From NCBI RefSeq assembly GCF_011386835.1, contig NC_088792.1, positions 39,174,882 through 39,238,881 on the forward strand: 64,000 nt of DNA. Direction: 5' to 3'. Positions 1-11,500 of the stretch are shown piece by piece; position 1 is the stretch's first letter; every line of letters starts with the position of its first letter. Below the pieces are notes generated by a model. The model was not told where the DNA came from. It did not search any database and saw only the letters and a list, made by a program, of their open reading frames with translations. A program made the position numbers and the translations under genes. This DNA is from Chrysemys picta bellii. Lineage: Eukaryota > Chordata > Testudines > Emydidae.

Positions 1-839
1 ACATTTGTGGCTGTCCCCTCACAGACATTCACCAGGGACAGAAAGTCTGGTCTACAGGATCTGGCCTACAGACTTTACAACAACCATCAAAGATTTAGAG
101 TATGAGCCACTCTCAGCTACATGGATGCAATGCACTAGCTGATAATTGAGGGTCTATAGCAGACTGAGCCTGGAGAGGATGATCAAGTACTTTAATTGGA
201 AATAGGTGTCTGCACACTTAGATCATGATTGAATACATACATAAATAAAACAGGAAACGATGCCATATCCGTGTTTTACTCCCCTCCAACACTTTACTCA
301 TAATGTCACATCAAGTAGATTAGGAGAAAATATTCTGAAAAGTGACCCACTATGGCATTCCATTATTTTAATCTCTTGATTTCCATATATAATGTGTTCA
401 GTTTACAAGTTAAAAGGTTTTTCCTAAGTGCCCTCCTTGCAAACTCTGTCTGGGTTCAGACTCAGGCTGAGTTCTTTCCTTCTCCTGAATCTTCACCAGT
501 CATAAAAGCTCTGTAGGCTAAATTAGGCCTCCAGTGACACCTGGGCAAGCTCATTGTTGCAGTGGGTTTGCACAGGTGTAACTAAGTAGAATTTAATAAT
601 AAATTATTTTGAGGCTGTAGGAAGCCTACCAGAGCCAGACACACTAATACCCTAGGCCTATTTTAAAAGCATATGATGTGATGCAACTACGTGGTATAAA
701 ATCAATTAACAAGAACCTAAGCATTGTGAGAGTAAACAGGAGGGCCAGAGTTATAAACTAAAGGGGCTAATCACCTCCAGGCAAGTCTTGATGCTGTAAT
801 GATACACGGTAATCTAGTCATTTTTCAATCTTCTTTTTG
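1..839. other. AT-rich non-coding sequence, nothing recognised
   Basis: There is no open frame, repeat terminus or RNA-like fold that I can support here. A diffuse old repeat cannot be excluded by eye. Confidence 0.5.
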
Positions 840-971
840 ATAAGCTAAACAGATGGATTTCTTTAAATCTCTCTGTCTTGAGCCATTGAATACATTTTTG
901 TGGGTCTTTTCTGCACCCTCTCCAATATCTTAATATCCCTTTAAAAACATGAACACCAGAACTGTATATGG
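840..971 (-). mobile_element. CR1 LINE fragment, antisense (outer part of a split copy)
   Basis: The plus strand reads like the complement of the CR1 region just downstream of the reverse transcriptase palm: a stretch ending in tctttt-ctgcaccctctcca and then caccagaactg. The same landmarks occur in the minus-strand CR1 copies near 22.98-23.04 kb and 28.7 kb. The match stops near 971 and the same element resumes at about 1381, so the intervening 0.4 kb is a later insertion. No reading frame survives. Confidence 0.55.
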
Positions 972-974
972 TAC

Positions 975-1378
975 GGAGGGAATGGTTTGATGGGATAACG
1001 TGATTTTAGTCAATTAGTCAACAACGTGCCATCGCTGGTAAATAGTATCAATGGTCAATGAGGGTCTGGCTGGAGAATCTTGCCTGCATGCTCGGGGTTC
1101 TACTGATCGCCATATTTGGGGTCGGGAAGGAATTTTCCTCCAGGGTAGATTGGTAGAGGCTCTGGAGGTTTTTCGCCTTCCTCCGCAGCATGGGGCGGGG
1201 GTCGCTAGCTGGAGGATTCTCTGCGACTTGAAGTCTTTAAATCACAGGATTTGGGGACTTCAACAGCTGAGTTAAGGGAAAGGGGGTGGGTCAGCTTTTG
1301 TGGCCTGCATCATGCGGGAGGTCAGACTAGATGATCATAATGGTCCCTTCTGACCTTAAAGTCTATGAGTCTATGAGT
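975..1378 (+). mobile_element. CR1 3' untranslated tail inserted into an older CR1
   Basis: The segment ends in ggtcagactagatgatca..., then a short tandem octamer tail (ctatgagt twice, 1363-1378), which is the usual 3' signature of CR1 LINEs. A sister copy lies at 59690-60165, sharing the gatcgc-atatttggggtc-ggaaggaattt block. An open frame of 74 codons at 1051-1275 is incidental. Only the 3' end is present, as expected from 5'-truncated retrotransposition. Confidence 0.7.
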
Positions 1379-1380
1379 AT

Positions 1381-2280
1381 CGGTCTCACCGATGCTGTAT
1401 ACAGAGCTAAAATCACTTCCCTACTTCTACTCAGTACTCCCAGGATAGCATTGGCTTTTTTTGCCACAGCATCAAACTAGGAGCTCATGTTGGGTTACTT
1501 GTCTACTACAGTCCCTTTCAGACTCACTGCTTTCCAGGATACAGTCCCCCATTCAGTAGATATGGCCTGCATTGCTTGTTCTTAGATGTATAATTTGCAT
1601 TTGGCTGTATTAACACATATTTTTGTTTGACTGGGCCTAGCTTACCAAATGATCCAGATTGCTCTATCTGACTGCTCTGTCCTCCTCATTATTTACCTCT
1701 CCATGAATCTTTGCCACATGCAGTGATTTTATATTTACTTCTAGATCATTGATTAAAATGTTGAATAACATTGGCCCTAGTATTGACCCCTGTGGAACCC
1801 CACAGGGAACATCTCCATTCAATGATGGTTCTCCCTTTTGAGATCTGTCAGTTAGCCAGTTCTGAATCAATTTAATATGTGCTTTGTTGATATTGTATAG
1901 TGCTAATTTTTTAATCAGAATGTTTTGTGGTACTAAGTCAAACACCTTACACAAGTCTAAGCTTGTTACATCTACGGAGTTACCTTTATCAATCAAACTT
2001 GTAATCTCGTCAGAGAATGAAATTAGATTTGTTTGACAAGACCTATTTTCCATAAAACCATATTGACTATGTTAATTATATTCCTGTCCTTTAATTCTTT
2101 ATCAGTTGAATCCTGTTTCAGCTTTGCTATTATTTTGCCTGGGATTGATGTTAGGCTAACCAGCCTATAGTTAGATAGGACATCTTGATTGCCCTTTAGC
2201 TTATTGAAAGTTGTAGGTAAGCAGGAAAGTTTGATGTTTGATGAAAGTTTCTTTCTTTCTTTCGTAAAGTAAGGCACTGT
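1381..2280 (-). pseudogene. CR1 LINE reverse transcriptase remnant
   Basis: Read on the minus strand, 2277-2023 contains an NYRLVSLTSIPGKII segment typical of the RT N-terminal fingers. The frame then shifts near 2040, and 2053-1664 continues with SFSDEITSLIDKG, a motif-A-like LDLCKVFDLVPQNIL and the motif-B stretch GVPQGSILGPMLFNILINDL. The FADD-type motif C expected next is not readable. The copy is split from its distal part (840-971) by the CR1 tail at 975-1378. It is an old dead copy with no promoter or intact endonuclease. Confidence 0.85.
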
Positions 2281-2597
2281 GAGGGGATGTTAGGGCAGCG
2301 AGGAGCCAGACAGGAAACCTTTGAAGTTTCTCAAGCCACATGGATCCAGTCTCCATCTGCAAGCCAACAGCCAGCCTTCATTCCATAAATTCATAAATTT
2401 ACACTGGAGGCAGTACTGGACATTCTGAAAGACACTTGGACCAAGACCTGTGAATTTGACCCCTGCCCTTCCTGATTGTTAAAAGATTCATGAGCAGCTA
2501 GTGACTGAAATAGCCAATGTCTCATTTAATAAATGAATCTTCCCTCCCTCCTTCAAACACACCACAGTCCAACCAACAATGAAGAAACTAATCCTTA
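2281..2597. other. Unassigned spacer between LINE fragments
   Basis: The sequence runs from the CR1 5' break to the L2-like fragment. I see no coding frame or terminal repeat. Confidence 0.4.
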
Positions 2598-2885
2598 ATG
2601 GGATGGGACCTAGCTGATTACTGCCAACTATCAATCCTTTCATTTCTGACTAAGTTCATAGACAAGTTAGCCAACCCACCTTTAAGAACATCAAACCAAA
2701 GCCAATATTCTAGATGCTGCACTATCTGGTTTCAGACCAGGACTTGGAATGGAAACAACATTAGTGGCACAAATGAAAAATCTCCCACTGTCAATGAGTG
2801 AGGGCAGATGTGCATTTTCACCCTTCTATACTTCTCTGCAGAACTTGATATGGTTGATCATGAACTGGTGGAGGTGGCTAGGGAT
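2598..2885 (+). pseudogene. L2-like LINE reverse transcriptase fragment
   Basis: Translation in shifting frames gives DYCQLSILSFLTKFIDK, then SGFRPGLGMETTLVAQ, then a segment resembling SAELDMVDHELV. These match the order of RT motifs in L2 LINEs: the NYRPVSNLPFLSKxxEK region, SGFRPGHGTETAL, and LSAAFDTVDH. Frameshifts separate the blocks and the motif-A aspartate context is changed. It is a short old relic. Confidence 0.65.
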
Positions 2886-4087
2886 CTCCACCCCCGCTTT
2901 TTTTTTTGCTTGCAAAAAACCATAGGGTTTAAAACCCAGAGACCTATTACATAATTTTCTTGAGCAATAAGTAATGAGAGGCAGTTCATTACTAGAGGTC
3001 AGTTCCTTTTTAATTGCTGAATAAGCAGTTGACTAACAGCTGCCTGTAGTCATTGGAAGGCAGAGTCACTTCACTTTCTGGAAACAGATTTCTGACATGA
3101 TGTTGTGGCTAACAGAACAAGCAATTAAAATGCAAGTTTCAGAAAGGAGAAAGGTCTGATTGTACGATGTTCATGACCATTTTTATTGAGGGTATCCGTG
3201 GATAAATGGCTTAGTGTTCATTTCACACATACAGTCCATTTAATTAGATGGCCTCAGGGTCACTGCTCAATTGTAACAGCCGTAGAACAACTCCAATGTA
3301 CATTAGAGTTGAACAATTTTATTAAAATATGCACCCTGTGATTTGGCTTGTGTTGTAAATGACTAGAATTGCCTGTCCACCTGACAGCTTGGTGCGTGGC
3401 AAGCCAGAGTGTGAATGTAGAGTTCACTAGCCAGCCAAGCACTTTTCTGTGTGGACCCTGTTACTGTATAATTATGTTCTGTAGTTTAGTGGTAGTAAGA
3501 CATATGTGCAAGACAGATTAATGTCCATCTACTCTGCTGTCAGAGTACCCACAAGCACTTAGCATCTGCAAGGAGATAGGTATCTTTGGGTCTAGCAGTG
3601 TTGAATTCTACTTCAGCGTGGAAGGTCATTGAACTGCTTGTACTGAGAAGAACAGAACTCCTCTCCCTCTCCTCTAGATCTTCTGTGGTTTGATTCTTGT
3701 CATCTTCAACATCCCATACTGGATTATTGTCAGTGACTCACCGGTAGGAAGATCTCTGTGACACCCTGCTCTGGCACACCGATGATGGAGCTGATCAGAA
3801 CATTTCAAATAATTTCAATGAAAAGTAGACAAACTGTTCAGTGACATTTTTCACTGGAGACTTTCTATTTTTTGACCAGCTCTACTGTTAATTTTGCTGT
3901 CTCTGTTACAGGTGTAGTGTCTCTTCTGTGTATGCTCAGGAAATCCCTCTGATAGACTTGTTTGGCAATTTAAGTCCTAGCTTCACCCATGATGACTAGC
4001 CCAATATGAAAACAATCCTTTTTGGATCTAAGCTAACCACAGTCCCCCCCTCAAAAATTTCCCACTTCTCTCCTACTGTTCCTATCG
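2886..4087. other. Non-coding stretch, nothing recognised
   Basis: Only short chance frames occur. A T-run is present at 2901-2909. I see no repeat termini or conserved exon. Confidence 0.45.
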
Positions 4088-4090
4088 CAA

Positions 4091-4816
4091 GTGTTGGAGG
4101 AACCAACTAGGGGCAAAGCTCTTCTTGACCTGCTGCTCACAAACAGGGAAGAATTAGTAGGGGAAGCAAAAGTGGATGGGAACCTGGGAGGCAGTGACCA
4201 TGAGATGGTCGAGTTCAGGATCCTGGTACAAGGAAGAAAGGAGAGCAGCAGAATACAGACCCTGGACTTCAGAAAAGCAGACTTTGACTCCCTCAGGGAA
4301 CTGATGGACAGGATCCCCTGGGAGAATAACATGAGGGGGAAAGGAGTCCAGGAGAGCTGGCTGTATTTTAAAGAATCCTTATTGAGGTTACAGGAACAAA
4401 CCATCCTATTGTGTAGAAAGAATAGTAAATATGACAGGCGACCAGCTTGGCTTAACAGTGAAATCCTTGCTGATCTTAAACACAAAAAAGAAGCGTACAA
4501 GAAGTGGAAGATTGAACAAATGACCAGGGAGGAGTATAAATATATTGCTCAGGCATGCAGGAGTGAAATCAGAAAGGCCAAATCATATTTGGAGTTGCAG
4601 CTAGCAAGGGATGTTAAGAGTAACAAGAAGAGTTTCTTCAGGTATGTTAGCAACAAGAAGGTGATCAGGGAAAATGTGGGCCCCTTACTGAATGGGAGAG
4701 GTAACCTAGTGACAGAGGATGTGGAAAAAGCTTCACGAACAAGGTCAGCTCCCAGACTACTGCACTGTGGAGAAAGAAGTGGTTCAGGACTATTTACAAA
4801 AGCTGGACGAGCATAA
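4091..4816 (+). pseudogene. CR1 ORF2: endonuclease C-terminus and linker
   Basis: A 241-codon open frame begins with the [21 protein letters not shown] segment and contains the catalytic SDHE motif of the APE-type endonuclease. The upstream ITET and GDFN motifs are missing through 5' truncation. It continues into a Lys/Arg-rich linker (KKEAYKKWK, RYVSNKK) that normally precedes the RT domain. The frame then drifts into a non-homologous C-terminal tail after about residue 215, so a frameshift lies near 4735. It cannot cut DNA without its N-terminal half. Confidence 0.88.
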
Positions 4817-4915
4817 GTCCGTGGGGCCAGATGCATCCGAGGGAGTTGTCTAAAGGTTGCTAAAGGAGTTGGCGGATGTGATTGCAGAGCCATTAGCCAT
4901 TATGTTTGAAAACTC

Positions 4916-5479
4916 ATGGTGATCGGGGGAGGTCCCAGATTTCCCATCTTTAAAAAAGGGAAGAAGGAGGATCCAGGGAACTACAGGCCAGTCACCCTCA
5001 CCTCAGTCCCAGGAAAAATCATGGAGCGGGTCCTCAAGGAATCCATTTTGAAGCACTTCGAGGAGAGGAAAGTGATCTGGAACAGTCAGCATGGATTCAC
5101 CAAGGGCAAGTCATGCCTGACTAACCTAATTTCCTTCTATGAGGAGATAACTGGCTCTGTGGCTGAGGGGAAAGCAGTGGACTTATTATTCCTTGACTTT
5201 AGCAAAGCTTTTGTTACGATCTCCCACAGTATTCTTGCCAGCAAGTTAAAGAAGTATGGGCTGGATGAATGGACTATAAGGTGGATAGAAAGCTGGCTAG
5301 TTCATCGGGCTCAATGGGTAGTGATCAATGGCTCCATGTCTAGTTGGCAGCCAGTATCAAGTGGAGTGTCCCAAGGGTCGGTCCTGGGGCCGGTTTTGTT
5401 CAATATCTTCATTAATGATCTGGAGGATGGCGTGGATTGCACCCTCAGCAAGTTTGCAGATGACACTAAACTGGGATGA
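4916..5479 (+). pseudogene. CR1 ORF2: reverse transcriptase core
   Basis: The 187-codon frame carries the RT motifs in order: [34 protein letters not shown], motif [18 protein letters not shown], motif [20 protein letters not shown], and motif [10 protein letters not shown]. In motif A the expected catalytic aspartate (AFD) is valine (codon 5213-5215), so this copy should lack polymerase activity. The two aspartates of motif C are intact. A TGA directly after DTKLG closes the frame, and the next frame resumes with the normal downstream RT sequence. Confidence 0.92.
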
Positions 5480-6256
5480 GTGGTAGATATGCTGGAGGGT
5501 AGGGATAAGATACAGAGGGACCTAGACAAATTAGAGGATTGGGCCAAAATAAATCTGATGAGGTTCAACAAGGACAAGTGCAGAGTCCTGCACTTAGGAC
5601 GTAAGAATCCCATGCACTGCTACAGACTAGGGATCGAGTGGCTAGGCAGCAGTTCTGCAGAAAAGGACCTAGGGGTTACAGTGGACAAGAAGCTGGATAT
5701 GAGTCATCAGTGTGCCCTTGTTGCCAAGAAAGCTAACGGCATTTTGGGCTATATAAGTAGGAGCATTGCCAGCAGATCGAGGGACGTGATCATTCCCCTC
5801 TATTCGGCATTGGTGAGGCCTCATCTGGAGTACTGTGTCCAGTTTTGGGCCCCACACTAAAAGAAGGATGTGCAAAAATTGGAAAGAGTCCAGTGGAGGG
5901 CAACAAAAATGATTAGGGGGCTGGAGCACGTGACTTATGAGGAGAGGCTGAGGGAACTGGGATTGTTTAGTCTGCAGGAGAGAAAAATGAGGGGGAATTT
6001 GATAGCTGCTTTCAGCTACCTGAAAGGGGGTTCCAAAGAGGATGGATCTAGGCTGTTCTCAGTGGTAGCAGATGACAGAACAAGGAGTAATGGTCTCAAG
6101 TTGCAGTGGGGGAGATTTAGGTTGGATATTAGGAAAAACTTTTTCACTAGGAGCGTGGTGAAGCACTGGAATGGGTTACCTAGGGAGGTGGTGGAATCTC
6201 CTTCCTTAGAGGTTTTTAAGGTCAGGCTTGACAAAGCCCTGGCTGGGATAATTTAG
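5480..6256 (+). pseudogene. CR1 ORF2: RT thumb and C-terminal region
   Basis: Two frames (5480-5860 and 5870-6256) are separated by a single in-frame stop after FWAPH. The first has the [17 protein letters not shown] segment and the second has [21 protein letters not shown] and [21 protein letters not shown], both standard CR1 C-terminal blocks. The second ends at the natural stop just before the 3' UTR. It is part of the same element as the entries upstream. Confidence 0.9.
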
Positions 6257-6335
6257 TTGGGAATTGGTCCTGCTTTGAGCAGGGGGTTGGACTAGATGAC
6301 CTCCTGAGATCCCTTCCCTGATATTCTATTCTTCA

Positions 6336-6781
6336 GGACACAGACGTTTTGGAATTGACTTTATTAGAGTTTGGAGGGTCTCCTTTTTGTCTGAGGCTGT
6401 GTCCTCTGTTTTTCAGTTTTCTGTCATTTTTTTTTTGTAATGGAAGCTGATTGCTGCTTTCATGGTCAGTTGAAGTCTCTTCCCCTTTCCATTGAGAAGA
6501 TGAGGAGCTGGGAGCCCTAGTTCTGTCTTCTGCCCTTTCTTTTCACCTGGACTCCCTCAGAGATGACCCCCAGGACATCTTTTGAAAGGAGGTTTTATTT
6601 CTTTTAAAAAATCATGGTGTCTTTTTCCCGTGAATCCTAGCACCTCTACTGTGGATACAGTTTCTCAAATCTGCATGCCAAATACATGACCTCTCCAGTT
6701 AGAATGGGAACACAGCTATTTGTTCTGTGCTTCCAAAAGCCTCATTTCTCTACTGGGGGGGAAAGGGCTTCTTTTGTGGTA
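6336..6781. other. Non-coding spacer
   Basis: T-rich sequence follows the CR1 tail. I recognise nothing in it. Confidence 0.45.
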
Positions 6782-6967
6782 CACCTCTACCCCGATATAA
6801 TGCGACCCAATATAACATGAATTTGGATATAACGCGGTAAAGCAGTGCTCGGAGGGGGGGCTGAGCGCTCCGGCGGATCAAAGCAAGTTCGATATAACGC
6901 GGTTTCACCTATAATGCGGTAAGATTTTTTTGGCTCCCGAGGAGAGTGTTATATCGGGGTAGAGGTG
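6782..6967. mobile_element. Mariner-type MITE with TA target duplication
   Basis: The termini are inverted copies of CACCTCTACCCCGATATAA, flanked on both sides by TA (6780-6781 and 6968-6969). At 186 bp with no coding capacity it is a non-autonomous element. The TA duplication and TIR structure support Tc1/mariner mobilisation. An internal near-repeat (gatataacgcggt) occurs twice. Confidence 0.85.
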
Positions 6968-9502
6968 TACTTATTAGAGGCTGTCTTGCTGATTAATGTT
7001 GCTGTTTCTTAAAGAGCTCTTTACAGATGCTTATATTTCAGAAACTGTAGATCCACCGTATATTCAATGCATCAGTGGGAAGGAAATTAAGTAATTCAGA
7101 AAAGAGATAATTGCAAGTACAAATTACAGCTGGATGTAGAGGTAATAAGCCACAGTTAATTATTTCTATTTGTTGACTAAAAAGTGTGGAAGAAATAAAT
7201 ATATAACACTGCTGGTATTTCTTCATTAACCAACCCTGGAATCTACTGGGCCTATCCATAGCTGGTGCAAACTAAGACCGGCTTAGGATCTGGCCCCATG
7301 TGTTTTTATGTAATATTAGTTTGCCGGATATCAGATAAAAAATACAAATGTTTTCCTACTTACATGTGCTCACTAGTTTGAAACAGCTTTTATAGCTTCA
7401 TACTGTCAGAATGAAGATTACCAGCTGTATTCATTCCAGAAAGGAAGCTGAGCAGAGTTCAAATTGCAGTGTGCACAGTATTTAGATAAGTGAGTAGCAT
7501 TCTTTGCTAGGAAGCAAGAAAACTCATATTCTGATAAACAGCTTTTGAAAATGTCTATTATATTTATTTAAATTACTTATAAAAACAAAAATTCTCCAGT
7601 GAGAGAGCATTTCAGATTCAAGGCTATGCTGTTAGGCCACATCTCTACTCATGATTATCCCTCCTCTCATCTTTTATGAAGATAAATGTAATAAAATTGA
7701 GCCAGTATGTGTAGGTCTTGACTATAGTTACTTCCTCCTGAAGGGTATATTTGTTCGGACACCATCCACTTATACCTTAAGCTATCGGATGGTCTTCTCT
7801 TTTTCTGTCAATGGGCCCTAAGATATTGAACTTCCTCCTGTTTACATCTGTGTTCATTTCTTCCCACAAAAACAATGAAAACAAAAACAAATTCCTTTAG
7901 AGTTTTTGATTCAACTGTGTCTTGGTTCTGTATTGGACTTGCCTTTCATCCAGTTTTGCTTTCTATTTTTGTTGATTTAGTTCAAAGGAGGGTGGTTTAT
8001 TGAATGTATTCTAACTGCTATTACTATGTTAGGCAGTGCTTTAGTGGGGAGAGGCTTTAAAAAACCCAATTCTTATTACTGTATATACTTCCTTCACTTG
8101 GTGGAGAAAAAATGGTTCTAAAACCCCATTAATTTGGATTCAGCTCTTTCACCACATTTTACCTTATGGAGTTGGGGATTATACTATTGCAGAAGGGGTA
8201 GAGGGCTCAAACTTAAAACTATCATGTAGAGCCTAAATATTGGTAGAAAAATGCTAACCTACCCTTGTGAAGAGCAAGCTCCTTTACATTGTTTACTGGA
8301 CTTCCTTTCTCCTGGTAGCAAGGAGGTTGTATGGCTACCTGTTCTTCCTGTTATGTGGATATCTACTGGGCTGCCAGGGGAGCAAGCTGTGTAGATCAGC
8401 CACCTTGCAAACTCCATCCTCTCCATCATGACCAGTTCCAACTATGTAGTATTACTGTGGAGGGGCGTTTCTGTGAACGTCCAGACAGTATGCTGCCAAC
8501 CTGCCATTCTTCCTGTTTCCATGGTTCCCTTTCTTTGAATTAGGTCTGCTTCTCCCTGGGATTTCCACATCTTGACTCCTCGTTTGGAGGGGGGCATAGT
8601 TTCCGTAGGCAAAATAAATAAAAAATCTATGATTCTTTTTTTTTTTTATGTTTTAGTCTCAGAAGGGTAACTATATTTTTGAGTAGCTCTGTTGGACTAA
8701 AAATCCAAATGAATGTTTTAAAAAAAAGTTGTAAAGAATGGAATTGATTGTTCTTTGATTTTTTTTCTCCATCATAAGTATAAGCATAGTAGTGGGACTG
8801 GGATGGAATTCTGCATTCAGGAAGTGCAGAGGCTAACGTATCCTTCATTGTGTAGCCTTTGATAAAATTAGAGTGCAAATTGCACCAGTCACTATTAACA
8901 GGTTCTTTATTCAGGTGGCTACGAAAGATTATTATTAACTATGAGATTGGTAGGAATACATAGAAACATCAAGACTTTATTTAATACTCAAATACAAGCT
9001 AGCAAATATAATTGCAATAATAGAAAAATACAATAAAGCAAGATAAATATAATAAAACAACCCCCTACATTGTGCATACTCACAACCTTTTAGAGACCCT
9101 TAGGAGTGAAGATGGGAAGAAAATTAAGCGGAGAGCACCATAAGTGGGCTTGATAGTACTAAGGTTTCTGACAGTCTGTCATCCCTGATGTCTCAACTGA
9201 AGTTTAATCAAACAACTTATTTTATACCCCTTTTTCCTGAACATCCTCACATGTCCAGAGACCATATTTAGATTGTTTTTGGCCTTTAGTCCATGTAAGG
9301 CTGTCCAGGAAATCATAATTGGGGTTCTGATTTGTTGACATGATCCATGTGCATGAATACCTTTCCCAATATTTTTAGTACGTCTATGCGGTTAACCTCA
9401 TGATTATGCATACTAAAAATCCCACCAAAACTTGTTATTTCGTGCTTCTGAAATATACTTGTTTAGCACAAGCTACATGTTTCAAAATCTCCTACAAACC
9501 TT
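6968..9502. other. Non-coding AT-rich region
   Basis: No supported gene. Only short chance frames occur, including antisense pairs around 8.3-8.5 kb. The 8880-9300 stretch is rich in A and TTTATT-type motifs and might be a decayed retroelement, but I could not assign it. Confidence 0.4.
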
Positions 9503-9678
9503 CAGGGCTGGCTCCAGCATTTCTGCCGTCACAAGCAAAAAACCGGCAGTTTGGCGGTATGTCCTTCGCTTCTAGAGGGAGTGAGGGACCTGCCGCCCCC
9601 AATTGCTGCAGGTGCCGCCCCTCTCCCTTGGCCGCCCCAAGCACCTGCTTGTTAAGCTGGTGCCTGGAGCCGGCCCTG
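9503..9678. mobile_element. hAT-type MITE with perfect 8-bp target duplication
   Basis: The left end CAGGGCTGGCTCCAG and the complement of the right end (CAGGGCCGGCTCCAG) are inverted repeats differing at one base. CAAACCTT flanks both sides (9495-9502 and 9679-9686), the 8-bp duplication expected of hAT transposition. The 176-bp body is GC-rich and non-coding; the 96- and 69-codon frames crossing it are artefacts. A truncated relative occurs at 23378-23602. Confidence 0.9.
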
Positions 9679-10894
9679 CAAACCTTATAACCCGAGGTCA
9701 AATATTTATGCTAGTTTATGCTTCCTTCCAGGTCTTGCTAGACCTCATGCTAACTGCTGTGCCTCACTAGGACTTAATAAAGCTTATTGCAAAGCCTTGT
9801 TTATTTACCTATTACACTTGTGTTCCCCTGCTTGTATTATAGCGTTTCTTAAGCATCTTAATTGATTCTAACATATAGATTACTGTTTATTCTCTGGTAT
9901 GGCTCTCCCGTGATCAGGTCAGAATACAAAGGAGGTGCAATAGAATAGATCTTTTATCTTTCAAATGAGATATAAAACTGAAATCCTGACCGCTTCTGGT
10001 CATTAAAGATCCTTTGGTACTTCTGGCAAGAGTAGTGATGTTTTTCCTAGTATACTGTCCACATTGCTGCTTGGGTGATGACATTCTCTGTATCTAAATT
10101 CACCATGCAGTTTCAGTTGAATATAATGTTTATCTTTTTCTCCTAAATTGTAGGGTTGTGTTGTACTTGTAATCGGGTGATTTGTTCTGTCCTGAAGATA
10201 CGTGAAGTAATCTAACACGAACAGTAGTTTGTGTATCAGCTTAAGTAATTTAAAGTGCTTTGGGGATGAATGGAGCTTTATAAATGTGTTTGCTATTTTT
10301 TGTTGTTGGCTGTTTTTTGCAAATATGTTAATGCTAGTAGCCAAGCTTACCTCAGCACTGTATGAGAGTCTATTACCTACAAAGTTTAAACACTGTATTT
10401 ACTAAACTTTTTATCATGTACCTATATCAGAGCAAAAGTTAACTATATTTAAAAAAAGGACTTGCTTTTAAGACCTGCCTGTAGAATATATGCAGACTTG
10501 CATAAGTCTGACATGACATTGAGTACTCTCAGAATGAACTTCAGAAAACTCTACCCTAATCTGATGAAGTTATGTATTAAGGTCTCCGAGATGGCACAGT
10601 CAATCTGTTATAGTGGGTTAGCTTATTTTTTACTTTTCCTATGTTGAAAGAAGTGTCTGATAGTCTGCCACAGTATTCAATATTTGGTGCTCTAATGTGG
10701 CGTTAAAATACCAGTGTTTAGCTCTGACAAACAACATGATTTTGACCCCTCCTTCAGGAGGTCTCGTGTCAGCATAATAAATTCCCGTTTTCATGCAATG
10801 AGGGAGGGCGACCTTTTTTCACACAATACCCTGTAACTTAGGGGGACATGAGTTCTAGTTCTAACTTTTCCATTGACTACAGTTAATATTTTTG
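9679..10894. other. Non-coding spacer
   Basis: No supported features. Open frames here are short and unlike any protein I know. Confidence 0.45.
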
Positions 10895-11045
10895 TGCCCT
10901 TCACAGCCCTTAATATTAATCAAGGCTTCATACCTTATCTAAAGGAAGGAAACTATCACTCACCCATTTTACAGACAAGATGACCCAGAGCTTGCAGATG
11001 ACCTCTTCTGGCTGAGTTGGGACTAGAACCAAAATCTCTAATATA
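10895..11045 (+). repeat. MIR-like SINE fragment (low confidence)
   Basis: The block cccattttacagacaagatgac, then a gagcttgcagatgac-like segment and gggactagaaccaaaatctct, resembles the 3' half of MIR-type SINEs (ATTTTACAGATGAGG...GGATTCGAACCCAG). It is heavily diverged. Confidence 0.4.
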
Positions 11046-11207
11046 GCAGAAGGTCTCATCTACACTGTTTTTCAGAAGGAACATGCCAAGTTATGTGCTT
11101 ATGTAAGCCACACTAACGCACTGTAACTCAGTGAAGACTTCTAGTGACTAGACTACAGATACAGGCTTATGATTCTGCTGCCTCTGTGCTAATAGATGTG
11201 GATTTTT

Positions 11208-11275
11208 AACTCAAGTGATTAAGGTGCATGATTCCAAGTCCCAGGTTTGTTCCCTGCAGGTCACCCAAAGGGGGA
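11208..11275 (+). repeat. tRNA-derived SINE head, decayed (low confidence)
   Basis: A stretch resembling a Pol III box A (actcaagtgattaaggtgc) is followed about 30 bp later by a box-B-like AGGTTTGTTCCC. It does not fold as a functional tRNA. I read it as an old SINE promoter relic. Confidence 0.3.
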
Positions 11276-11429
11276 CATGGTTACACTTGGTTATGAAGTC
11301 TGTAACTAGTAGACCACTCTCTGCTCCCAGAACCAGGAACAGAAAACAGGAAACCTGATTTCCATCAAATAGTTCTCTCTCCCCCCTCAGTATGGTCTAT
11401 AACAATATGTTTTTTCTTTACTAGTTGCT

Positions 11430-11500
11430 GCCATAGCTGAAGTGCAAGAGGTCTGTGCTGTTCATCTGAAGGTTATAGGTCCAAACCTACTAATGTTTGG
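11430..11500 (+). repeat. tRNA-derived SINE head, second copy (low confidence)
   Basis: TAGCTGAAGTGC resembles box A and, about 40 bp on, GGTTATAGGTCC resembles box B, with tRNA-like intervening sequence. The acceptor stem is not preserved, so it is not a tRNA gene. Confidence 0.4.

Larger units (their letters stand above)
4088..6335 (+). mobile_element. CR1 LINE, 5'-truncated, with 3' tail
   Basis: This is the longest LINE copy in the window. It starts inside the endonuclease domain, runs through the linker, reverse transcriptase and C-terminal region, and ends with ggttggactagatgacctcctgagatccc followed by attctatt, the short-repeat 3' end of CR1. The 5' truncation is normal for LINE retrotransposition. 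Several internal stops and frameshifts divide the coding region into four frames. Sequence quality is better than in the minus-strand CR1 copies, so this is a younger insertion. Confidence 0.92.

Noticed and set aside
11430..11500. tRNA gene suggested by box A and box B-like sequences
   Set aside because: No acceptor-stem pairing and diverged boxes; more consistent with a decayed tRNA-derived SINE.
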